A stretch of DNA of 64,000 nt from Phycisphaerales bacterium (GTDB lineage: Bacteria; Planctomycetota; Phycisphaerae; UBA1845): the NCBI GenBank assembly GCA_020639115.1, contig JACKHG010000004.1:62001-126000 (forward strand). Reading direction: 5' to 3'. Under the pieces are notes generated by a model. The model was not told the DNA's origin. It saw nothing but the letters and a program-made list of their open reading frames with translations, and ran no database searches. This document shows positions 45,147 through 53,211 of the stretch, one piece after another (the stretch's first letter is position 1; each line of letters opens with the position of its first letter). The translations under genes and the position numbers were made by a program.

Positions 45147-46378
45147 TGCGCGCCCTACATTCACATGCGATTCCACGCCTTTGTGGTCTGTTGGTTCAAG
45201 CCCTGCCTGCTGTGCTCCCATCGTTGGGAGTAGAGCCCAACCTGCGGCAAGAAATGCCGTCAGGTGACGTCGAAGTGACTGGAGAAGTCGTTATTTGGGA
45301 GAAAGACCAACAGCTCGATACCCGGATACTAAGCCTTGATTCTGCACGTGATTCGCAGGGTGCAGTTCACGTTGTGTTCTATGCCTACACCTCAACGGAG
45401 GACCTACTGGGTAAGGGCGCGCTTGTTTATGTCGCGACCAGAACGGATAAGCCCATAAGTGAACAGCATCCCCAGCCGCATGCGCTTACCGAGTCGACGA
45501 AGGCCGGTGGTTCCTGGGCCATGATGACAAATGGGAGAGGCTTGTCTGTTGCGTGGCTCGAAGAGCCAGCCCGATACCGCGTCGTGGAGGACTTGGCAGG
45601 AGGAGTGGCGGACGTCACGTCCTTGACCGTCGAGCCGTCGTTGGGAATGTTCACCACAGTTGGATACCTGAGAGCATCGAGGACATTGCTCCTCGAAGGA
45701 TCGCTTCCAACGGCAGATGTTAACATATGGACCCATGCACTAGTCGCTGTAAGCGTGCCCGTGCACGGCGGAGTTGCACGTCATTCTTCGACTATAGTGC
45801 GCGGGGACCCGCAAATCAAGGAGTTTGTGCGTCCCTTGTTCGAGGACGCGGAAGGAGTATTGTCGTTTTGCACGTTTGCGGTCGACAAAACGGCAGCTTC
45901 TCCGTATCAAATGCTCCATTATGCGCTCGGTGGAACGCCACTTCGGGCCAGGCTCGTGCATCAATGGCGCATTTCCGGCTACCCCGTTTACTCTGATGCG
46001 TTTTTTGTCGGCAAGCGGTGCATTGTGGTTTGGCATGAAATGGGCGATGTCGATCCCGCTCCGTTGTACTTCATTGACTCCGAGCGTTCGGAGTCGGCAG
46101 CGATTCTCGATCCTGCAAGGTCCGTGCGCTGCAGCAAGCCGGCGGGTGCGTTTCGCGACACGGCTTCGGGCGCCGACGGTTTGGTCGTCTGGGCTAACGA
46201 AACGAACGAGTTGGTCGGCCGGCGCTATTCAAGAGGGGATTGGTCGGCGCTATATTGTTTCGGTATCAAGAGCGGGGGTGCAATCTCCATTGAATTCGTC
46301 GGTGAAGGGCGCTACTGGGTTTTCACGGATGCGAAGGGAGTCCTTAAATTATACGAATTGCGAGTTTCAGACGGCTAG
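45146..46378 (+). CDS. Exported immunity-like protein, paralogue A
   Basis: A 410-residue protein whose ATG overlaps the stop of the toxin remnant (TAATG). The N-terminus (IPRLCGLLVQALPAVLPSLG) is a weak signal-like segment. The body is beta-rich with propeller-like strands (VVIWEKDQQLDTRILSLD, VHVVFYAYTST, CIVVWHEMGDVDPAPLYF, YWVFTDAKGVLKLYELRVS). It is clearly homologous to the protein encoded at 48021-49373, for example EVVIWEKDQ against DVVLWEREQ and GRYWVF against GRYWVF. No named family was recognised. Since both paralogues directly follow homologous toxin tails, immunity is inferred; this copy has lost its toxin. Lower GC than the flanking genome. Confidence 0.7.
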   Translation: MRALHSHAIPRLCGLLVQALPAVLPSLGVEPNLRQEMPSGDVEVTGEVVIWEKDQQLDTRILSLDSARDSQGAVHVVFYAYTSTEDLLGKGALVYVATRTDKPISEQHPQPHALTESTKAGGSWAMMTNGRGLSVAWLEEPARYRVVEDLAGGVADVTSLTVEPSLGMFTTVGYLRASRTLLLEGSLPTADVNIWTHALVAVSVPVHGGVARHSSTIVRGDPQIKEFVRPLFEDAEGVLSFCTFAVDKTAASPYQMLHYALGGTPLRARLVHQWRISGYPVYSDAFFVGKRCIVVWHEMGDVDPAPLYFIDSERSESAAILDPARSVRCSKPAGAFRDTASGADGLVVWANETNELVGRRYSRGDWSALYCFGIKSGGAISIEFVGEGRYWVFTDAKGVLKLYELRVSDG

Positions 46379-46554
46379 GTTCTGTGCTGGTACGACAGGA
46401 CCGAAGATGGATCAAGCCGCGGAACATCTCGGGATGAAAGCATGGACGACTGGGACATCACTGGTGTAAGCGGGACGGAGAAGAGTGACCGGAGAAAGAC
46501 AGCGATCGCGAATTTGCACTGGTCGGGACGGTCTGCCTGTTCTACGGGGATGTC

Positions 46555-48069
46555 ATGACGGCTGCTGAAGTCGCGCGGGCGAAGCCGGCAAGCGCAAATG
46601 GCATGATGGTCGAAGTGCACAATTGCGACGCGTATGGCAGGGTGCGCATGTACCGCGTCGAGGGGCAGATCGCGGACGCGGACCGGGACGGTGACGTGGA
46701 CATCAACGACTTCGAGAGCGTGCAGCGTTGTTTCAGCGGGGAGGGCAACACCATACCCGCTGGCTGTTCGGCGGAGGAGATTGCGCGGCTCGATGTGGAC
46801 GGCGATGCCGACATCGACGAGCAGGACATGAACGTCTTCATGGCCTGCTGGCAGGGGCCGGCGTGGGCGGTGCGGGCCACGGGCGACTACGACGAGGACG
46901 GCTGGGTCACGGCGGAATTGGAGGGCGGGGTTTCCGACGTCGAGAACTTCGTTCTCTGTACGCAAAAGTGCCTGCCGCAGGACCCGCAGTGCGACGTCTT
47001 CGACTTCGACGGCAACGGGCACATCGACCTGTACGACTACGGCACGCTGGCGGGCCTGGTGGGCTATCCAGCCGGCACACCCTGGGGCGGCTGCGTCGTG
47101 GCCGAGGGCGAGAGCCGGATCGGCAATCCGTATTCCTTCACCGGCCGGCGGCTGGATCTGCTCGAACGGCCCGGGACGTCGAGCGACGTGCCGGTGCAGG
47201 TTTATCACTACCGGGCGCGGTGGTACGACCCGGTGCACGGGCGGTTCGGGCAGCGGGATCCGCTGTCACTCATGGAACGTCCATTGCAAGCGAGTTCCTC
47301 AATTGCGCCAAACCGGAGACCGGCGGATTCGGCTCTTCCGGGTGTCACACGTGTATTCTCGTTCTTGACTTTTGAGCACGGGGCGATTCCTCGTACACGA
47401 AAGACTGAGGAATCGGTTTTCCTTTACGAGTATGTACAGTCTGCTCCGGATCAACTCACCGACCCGTTGGGGCTTTGGGGGGAAGATGTTCACTACGATG
47501 ACACACGCCAATGGGCGATCGACGTTGAGTACAACGACGTGTGCGCAAAGCACATCGCCAACGCGGATGACGGCGTTGATGACTACTTAGCCGGGTCAAG
47601 CCCAATGTATTTCATTGGGGATTTTCGATATCACTTTGACACTACGGCGGATGGCCTAAATCTGCAGTCCGGAGCGCGTGATGGACGGATTACGTTCGAA
47701 CACACGGAGGCGAGAACGGAGCTCAGTGGGGCGTCGAACTTCACGACAGTAAAGCGCGCGCTAACGCATGTTGGCAGAGCTTTGCACGCGATGCAAGACA
47801 AGTACTCCCATAATGCAAAACATAATGCCTCGACGCCGTTTTTTCATACCCCCAAGGAGCACTGCAAAATTCTCGATCCATTGGGAGCCGATGTTGATAT
47901 TTGCATTGATGCAAGAAAGAACAATAAGAATTGGAACAATCCGCACCTTCCCGATACTGTTGCGGCTTGGCCCGTGGATCATATGGCTGCAGGCGCAGCA
48001 ACACGAGAGGACCTTAAGCGATGGCTCGACGATTCGGCAGTAGACTGTTATTGCAGGTCCAAGAAATAA
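46555..48069 (+). CDS. Orphan Rhs cassette: dockerin-like segment, Rhs core and zinc-PLC-like toxin domain
   Basis: A 504-residue frame lacking YD repeats; similarity to the first Rhs gene starts at about residue 17 (GMMVEVHNCDAYGRVRMY), so the start codon is uncertain. Dockerin-like EF-hands (about 40-165), then the Rhs core (190-236: NPYSFTGRRLDL, GRFGQRDP), then a linker with YEYVQSAPDQLTDPLGLWG, then the toxin domain (about 306-504). That domain has VHYDDTRQWA, ADDGVDDY and ALTHVGRALHAMQDKYSHN. This His-rich helix resembles zinc-dependent phospholipase C and S1/P1-type folds (ALHxxQDxxSH). A membrane-lipid-attacking or nuclease activity is therefore possible but unproven. It overlaps the following immunity-like gene by 49 bp. 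Whether it is expressed alone or awaits recombination into an Rhs scaffold is unknown. Confidence 0.75.
   Translation: MTAAEVARAKPASANGMMVEVHNCDAYGRVRMYRVEGQIADADRDGDVDINDFESVQRCFSGEGNTIPAGCSAEEIARLDVDGDADIDEQDMNVFMACWQGPAWAVRATGDYDEDGWVTAELEGGVSDVENFVLCTQKCLPQDPQCDVFDFDGNGHIDLYDYGTLAGLVGYPAGTPWGGCVVAEGESRIGNPYSFTGRRLDLLERPGTSSDVPVQVYHYRARWYDPVHGRFGQRDPLSLMERPLQASSSIAPNRRPADSALPGVTRVFSFLTFEHGAIPRTRKTEESVFLYEYVQSAPDQLTDPLGLWGEDVHYDDTRQWAIDVEYNDVCAKHIANADDGVDDYLAGSSPMYFIGDFRYHFDTTADGLNLQSGARDGRITFEHTEARTELSGASNFTTVKRALTHVGRALHAMQDKYSHNAKHNASTPFFHTPKEHCKILDPLGADVDICIDARKNNKNWNNPHLPDTVAAWPVDHMAAGAATREDLKRWLDDSAVDCYCRSKK
46627..47264 (+). repeat. Rhs-core plus dockerin cassette, copy 2 (other copy 42871-43484)
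   Basis: See copy 1. Similarity begins abruptly inside the YDAYGxVRMY repeat and ends at GRFGQRDPL, after which the two toxin tails are unrelated. Confidence 0.9.
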
Positions 48070-49373
48070 GCAGTCAAGGCGGTGACGGACTCCGCCAGTG
48101 CCTCATTGTGTTTACGCTGTTTTTGATTGCAGTGTCGGCGTGCCCAGGGGCTGAGCGGCCAGTACAGGCGGAGGCCCCGTTTGGCGGTGTTGACGTTGCG
48201 GGCGACGTCGTCCTTTGGGAAAGAGAACAATCGTCCGATGCACGAATCCTGGATCTGGCGACCATGCGCGATGCGCAGGGCATCGTGCATGTTGTGTTCT
48301 ATGTCTACACAACGACGAACTGTCCTGATGGGAAAGGCACCTTGTTGCATGCCATGCTGGAAGGGCGTAAGTCTCTTGATGAGCAGCATCCTCGGAAGGA
48401 GGTGCTTGCCGAATCCTGTGGAGGGTCTGAGGAGATAGCTAAATGGGCCATGACGCGGTACCAAACAAGTGTCTTGATCGTATGGCGCGAAAAACCAGGT
48501 ACGTACTGCATGGCCATGCGCCCGGGGGAGCAAAATGCAGAGTCGCGGCGTGTTCGCGTGGCCTCCCCGCTGGATCGAATTACTCCTCTCGGGTACCTGG
48601 AGCAGAGCAATAGCCTTATTCTGGCAGGGCCAGTTCCATCGACGTCGAACATGAAAGAAGGCATGGAGGATTATGCCTGGGCCGCATTCGCGCAGGTTCA
48701 CTGCCAGAGCAATGGTTTGTTGGCGGTTACAGCGGCCCCGGAAGCTGAGATTGTCAGCAGTGTCGACTGTATCCTTCGCGGCGAGGGTGAGATTGCCAAG
48801 TATGTCCGCCCGGTAGTGCTTGTGAGGGAGCAGTGCGCATCAGTTTTCACGGCGGCGTCAACGCAACCACCGACACCGGGGTTCGTGATACTAGAGCATG
48901 AATTGACCGGCTCGCCGGTAGAGCACAAATTGTTGGGTCAATGGGAGACTTCCGGACCTGTGCAGTGGCTAAAGGCTTTTTCCACGGGTCAGGGCCGACG
49001 ATACGTCGTGGTTTGGGGCGTGGACGGTGACGAAGACGTAGCACCAACGTACTTCGTGGATACCGGGACATCAGTGTCAGCGCAAACGCTCGGCGCTGCG
49101 CGCGATCAGCGTTGTGGACGTCCGGTGGGTGCATTTCGTGAGTCTCCTGCAGGTGCAGAGGGCGTCGTTGTTTGGAACGATGAGAACTCCGAACTCGTTG
49201 GAATGCGCTACAGCAAGGGCACATGGTCGGCGCTTCACCAATTCGGCATGCAGGCGAGCGAACGCCTGGGAATCGAGGAAGTTGAACAAGGACGATACTG
49301 GGTGTTTACGTTCTGGCACGGGATGTTGAAGGTGACGGAATTACGAATTTCTGCACCCTCAAATCATCGGTGA
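48021..49373 (+). CDS. Exported lipoprotein, immunity-like paralogue B
   Basis: A 450-residue protein starting inside the toxin gene (49-bp overlap; GAGAGGACC about 6-8 bp before the ATG). The leader is long: residues 1-25 are polar, then LIVFTLFLIAVSAC with a VSAC lipobox, so the mature protein is probably a lipoprotein. The body is beta-rich and homologous throughout to the 45146-46378 product: GDVVLWEREQ, VHVVFYVYTTT, YVVVWGVDGDEDVAPTYFVD and GRYWVFTFWHGMLKVTELRIS. A periplasmic or outer-membrane location suits immunity against a toxin acting on membrane lipids. No enzyme motif was found. The alternative is a secreted accessory factor. Confidence 0.7.
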   Translation: MARRFGSRLLLQVQEISSQGGDGLRQCLIVFTLFLIAVSACPGAERPVQAEAPFGGVDVAGDVVLWEREQSSDARILDLATMRDAQGIVHVVFYVYTTTNCPDGKGTLLHAMLEGRKSLDEQHPRKEVLAESCGGSEEIAKWAMTRYQTSVLIVWREKPGTYCMAMRPGEQNAESRRVRVASPLDRITPLGYLEQSNSLILAGPVPSTSNMKEGMEDYAWAAFAQVHCQSNGLLAVTAAPEAEIVSSVDCILRGEGEIAKYVRPVVLVREQCASVFTAASTQPPTPGFVILEHELTGSPVEHKLLGQWETSGPVQWLKAFSTGQGRRYVVVWGVDGDEDVAPTYFVDTGTSVSAQTLGAARDQRCGRPVGAFRESPAGAEGVVVWNDENSELVGMRYSKGTWSALHQFGMQASERLGIEEVEQGRYWVFTFWHGMLKVTELRISAPSNHR

Positions 49374-49433
49374 CGGCTGAGGACTGTCAAGTAGAACACT
49401 GGATATGGAATAGTCTGCGACCGGAGAGACCTC

Positions 49434-50417
49434 ATGATCTCGCTACGCAAAGTGTGCTTCCTCCTCGGTAGTTGGGTTTGTTTCGGTGGAAGCGCATTGC
49501 AGGCTGCGGTCGTTGCGCAGGTGGACGTGCCCGCGGCGGCTATCGGGGGGGGACAGTCCGCAGGCGATCGGCTGATATTCTGGTACAGTTTTGAGGACAA
49601 CGCGGATGCGCCAGGCGGTCGAACTGTCAACTAACTGCTTCATCGACGCGCTGCGCGTTGCAGACGTGACGTTCTGATGCCGCGTTCGCCCGCGTGCTGA
49701 CCGAGGACGCGCGCAACTGCCGCGCAGACTCCACAGTTCAGCCTGGCGCCCGTGATCTCGACAGCCTGTCCCCGCCGGAATCAGCCGGGCGCGTCGGGCT
49801 TGCAAGTCGCGGTGATCACAGTGGACGTCACTACCGACGCGCCGTTCCAGGAATTCGTCGAGGTCACGGTCAACGCCGTCGTCACCGGCCCAGCATAGCA
49901 GCCGACGACCATCCGCACCGCGGACGGCTGAGAGTCGGCATCTGGTACGATCCGTATCCCCATCCAGAGTCCCTGGGCACTCGCTGGCAAAGCCTGCAGA
50001 ACGTAGGTAGCCGACGGAGCAAGTGGACCGACGGCTGCGATCGTGGACGGAGCCACGAGCGACGCGGACGATGAGCCGCCACCTCCACTAGTCGATCTCG
50101 CAGTGCCACCGTCGGCGTCCGTCAGCCTTGAAGTAATCCCGGCACACGGCAGCGGGCGGTCGTTGTTGCTGCACACCGGCCAGGCGTACGAACTGCATTT
50201 CAACGCTGGCGACATGCCGATCCACGGGTACTCGCTGTTCGTCGTCTCCGACTCTCCAGGCCACGGGTTCTCATTCGTCGCCCAGCCGGCAGACGGAGCA
50301 TGGGCATACACGGGCGAGTTCGCGATCATCGATCCAGAACGAACCGGGGTCGCAGAACGACCAGGGGTCGGGAGTCGTTGTCCCGGTGTTGCACCCCCTT
50401 TGCATTGCCTCCGGTAA
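49434..50417 (+). pseudogene. Decayed secreted-protein gene
   Basis: The 5' end is intact: an ATG at 49434 starts a signal peptide (LRKVCFLLGSWVCFGGSALQ) and continues to LIFWYSFEDNADAPGG before a stop at residue 67. Further plus-strand frames contain protein-like pieces separated by stops: LQVAVITVDVTTDAPFQEFV near 49800-49860, and ASVSLEVIPAHGSGRSLLLH... HGFSFVAQPADGAWAYTGEF near 50117-50323. Together they look like one exported beta-sandwich protein broken by several stops or frameshifts. A 182-codon minus-strand frame over the same DNA is probably its shadow. No family was recognised. Confidence 0.5.
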
Positions 50418-50496
50418 CTGATCGGAGTCTCGCGTTCTTCGCGTTGATCCGCGGTTCCTCGCCCAGGAGCAGCCGTGCTCCGGCAGAACTATAGTT

Positions 50497-51310
50497 GCGG
50501 CGTGTGCACGGCACGCCCCACACGCCTACGTGCAGTGTGCCTTCACCGGCGTGGGGGTTCTGAGCAGTCCGGAGGTGGGCAGTCTGAGTCCGAGAAGCCC
50601 ACGCGGTGACGCGGAGTTCGCAGTCCTCCGGACGCCGGGTGTATTAAGTGCCAACCAGCCGGGCGCCCCTGGCAACATTCTGTGCCTCTCTGGCGGGACC
50701 GCGTGCGTGCACGGCACGCCCTACACGCCTGGTTGCGGGATGGCTCTACCGGCGTGGGGGGTTCTGAGCAGTCCGGAGGTGGGCAGTCTGGAGTCTGGAG
50801 TAGCCCGCGGGAGACGCGGAGTTCGGGTAGTCCCTCCGGACGCCGGGTATTGGGAATGCCAACCAGGCCGCCCCGGCACATCTGGTGCTCCTCCGGCGGG
50901 AGCCGCGGCGTGCACGGCACGCCCGCACACGCTGCAGAGCCAGCCCCCACTGGCGTGGGGGGTTCTGATATGGCTGCTGCGGCGTGCACGGCACGTTCTA
51001 CACGCGGTGAAAGCTGGCCTCCACCGGCGTGTGTGGTTCTGATATGGTTACAGCTGCGGCGCGTACGGCACGCCCCACACGCCTACGCGGTTTGGCCCAC
51101 CACTGGCGTGGGGGTCCTGATATGGCTCGACAGCTGCGGCGTGCACGGCACGCCCTACGCGCCTACGCGGAGCTTGGCCTCCCACCGGCGCGGGGGGTTC
51201 TGATATGGCCACAGTTGCGGCGTGCACGGCACGCCCCACGCGCCTACGTGGCTGGCTCCCCACCGGCGTGGGGGTTCTGATACGAACTGCATCTGCGCGC
51301 GGACGGCGTG
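50497..51310. repeat. Two-tier array of hairpin-forming repeats
   Basis: Eight copies of a core GGCGTGCACGGCACGCC-type element. Each folds as a 7-bp stem (GGCGTGC, loop ACG, GCACGCC). It is followed by CCACRCGCCTACG and, 25-35 bp later, by CACCGGCGTGGGGGTTCTGA, which can pair back. The GTGCACG cores start at 50504, 50707, 50910, 50984, 51061 (GCGTACG), 51141, 51222 and a degenerate one near 51299. The first two units are exactly 203 bp each, carrying an extra segment of about 125 bp (starting GCAGTCCGGAGGTGGGCAG). The later five are 74, 77, 80, 81 and about 77 bp. Spacing is not a multiple of three, arguing against coding. Confidence 0.9.
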
Positions 51311-51326
51311 TCCCACGCGTCGCGGG

Positions 51327-53202
51327 TCAGACCAGGAACTGGTACGGCCTGAGGGCGAGTTCCTGTCGCGGTGATCGTCCGGCCGGCGAGAAGGTCCACG
51401 ACCGTCTTGCGCAGCCCCATGTGCCGCAGGCGGCGGGCCTCGATCGGCTGGCCGTGCTCGCTGAAATTCGCCAGGACCAGCACGCTGTGCTCGTCGACCT
51501 GGAAAATCCCGAAGACGTGGTCGGCGGTGCCGATGATTCCGTCTCCGCCTGGGTGAACCGGGTCGCCGGCGTAACTGGCGAGCTGCAGCAGCCCCGGTAC
51601 ATCCGGCTCACGCTTTCGCCGTCCGCCCGGTCCTCCGCCCGCGCCCAGTCGAACGCCCCACGGTGCAGCCAGCGCGTGTCCCCCACCTTCTTCGGATCGC
51701 TGGAATACCCGTAATCGTTGAGCATCGCGATCTCGTCGCCCAGGTAGATCAGCGGATGCCCTGCGGTGAAGAGGACCCCGCAGCAGCAGGATCCGGCGGA
51801 TCGATATTCAACCTCGCGCGTCGTCCTCCGCCAAGGCCTGCCCAGCCCGCACAGCGACGCGCACGTACCTGAGACGCGCATCCCTGTCCACAGGGTGGTT
51901 CCTGAACACTGACCGCGGGCGAAGCTGCCGAGCTGGTTGGTGAAGTCGCTGTCGGGAACTGCGTACGGATTGAACTCGCCCAGCCGATTCCTCGTCCGAA
52001 AAGAGCCAGCTGATGTCGTCGCAAGGCGCACGAAGCGATCCACGCAACCTGCTGCCAGGCCGAATGGTGCTGCAGCGAGATAGGAGCCACCGCGTCGCCA
52101 GGGAATTCCACAGCAGGGCCATGAGCTGCGGATTGTACGAGAGCTCGCACTCCTCGAGGCTCACGTAACGCCGTACCTCGTCGGGGTGCACGATCGCCTC
52201 GCTCTTGAACACCATCGCCGGGGCGGCGATCCGCGCGGCTGCCCGCAGCGCCCGGATCACCGTGTGCGCCTCGGGCAGGTTCTGGCAGGTCGTGCCCAGC
52301 CGCTTCCACAGGAACGCCAGCGCGTCCAGCCGCAGCACCTCGACGCCCTGATTCGCCAGAAAGAGCATCTCCCCCAGCATCCGCGTGAAGACCACCGGGT
52401 TCTCGTAGTTGAGGTCCCACTGGTAGTTGTAGAACGTGGTCCACACCCACTTCTTCATGCGGTTGTTGTAGGTGAAACAACCCGGCCGCTCGTCGGGAAA
52501 AACCTCGCCGATGCTCCGCTCGTACGCGTCGGGCAGGCCCCGATCGGGAAACATCCGGTAGTATTCCTGGTACTCGGCGTCGCCCGCGATCGCCCGCTGG
52601 GCCCACTCGTGCTCGTCCGAGGTGTGGTTGCCGATGAAGTCGATCACCAGCGAGATGCCCCGGCGGCGCAGCTTGCCCGCCAGCTCAGCCAGCTCCTCCA
52701 TCGTGCCCAGCTCGGGGTTCACCTCGCGGTAACTCTTCACCGCGTACCCGCCGTCGCTGTCACCCTTGGGGACGGCGAAGAGCGGCATGAGGTGCAGGTA
52801 GGTGATGCCCAGCTCGGTGAAGTACGGCAGGCGTTCCTGCAGGCCGGCGAGGCCGCCCGCGAACAGATCCACGTAGCACATCGCCCCGATCATGCGGTGC
52901 GAGAGGTACCACTCCGCGTCGTGCTGGCGCAGCGCGTCGAGCGCCTTGAGTTCGCCCGACCGGTCGTGCCACATCTCGGTGAGGACGTAGAGCACGCTCT
53001 CGAGGTGGTAGAAGAAGTCGTAGTGATGGCCGTAGAGGGTCTGCAGGTGGGCGAAGAGCGCGGGGAAGTACTGCCGCACGCGCGCGACGAAGTTCTGCCA
53101 CTCCCCCTCGTCGATCGTACCGGCGAAACGGGCCTCGATGCGCGGCAGGAGGCGCTTGATGGCGACTTCGGCGCGGGCGTTGGTCAGGGCGACGTCATTC
53201 AT
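51327..53202 (-). pseudogene. Amylosucrase-like GH13 gene broken by frameshifts
   Basis: From 53202 down to about 52100 one frame encodes an excellent amylosucrase/sucrose-hydrolase N-terminal two thirds: VDLFAGGLAGLQERLPYF, HLMPLFAVPKGDSDGGYAV, VIDFIGNHTSDEHEWA, then GVEVLRLDALAFLWK with the nucleophile Asp, FKSEAIVHPDE with the acid Glu, and LSYNPQLMALLWNSLATR. After that the homology jumps among all three frames: CDDISWLFSDEES (frame 1); NQLGSFARGQ, RVSGTCASL and HPLIYLGDEIAMLNDYGYSSDP (frame 2); LVLANFSEHGQPIEA (frame 3); and the end LALRPYQFLV (frame 2). At least four shifts are needed. The family normally has about 640 residues. The gene starts 9 bp after the chemotaxis receptor stop. 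Sequencing error is possible, but neighbouring genes are intact. Confidence 0.85.
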
Positions 53203-53211
53203 ACCCGGGTT

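Noticed and set aside
49781..50329. A 182-codon minus-strand gene
   Set aside because: The opposite strand carries recognisable exported-protein fragments; the minus frame has no SD or family match.
50530..51280. Plus- and minus-strand open frames of 60-240 codons across the hairpin array
   Set aside because: The repeat periods are not multiples of three, so no frame repeats consistently; composition is typical of read-through of GC-rich repeats.
50497..51310. CRISPR array or integron attC array
   Set aside because: The units are similar along most of their length rather than short repeats with unique spacers, spacing varies from 74 to 203 bp, there are no cas or integrase genes, and no GTTRRRY/RYYYAAC core sites were seen.
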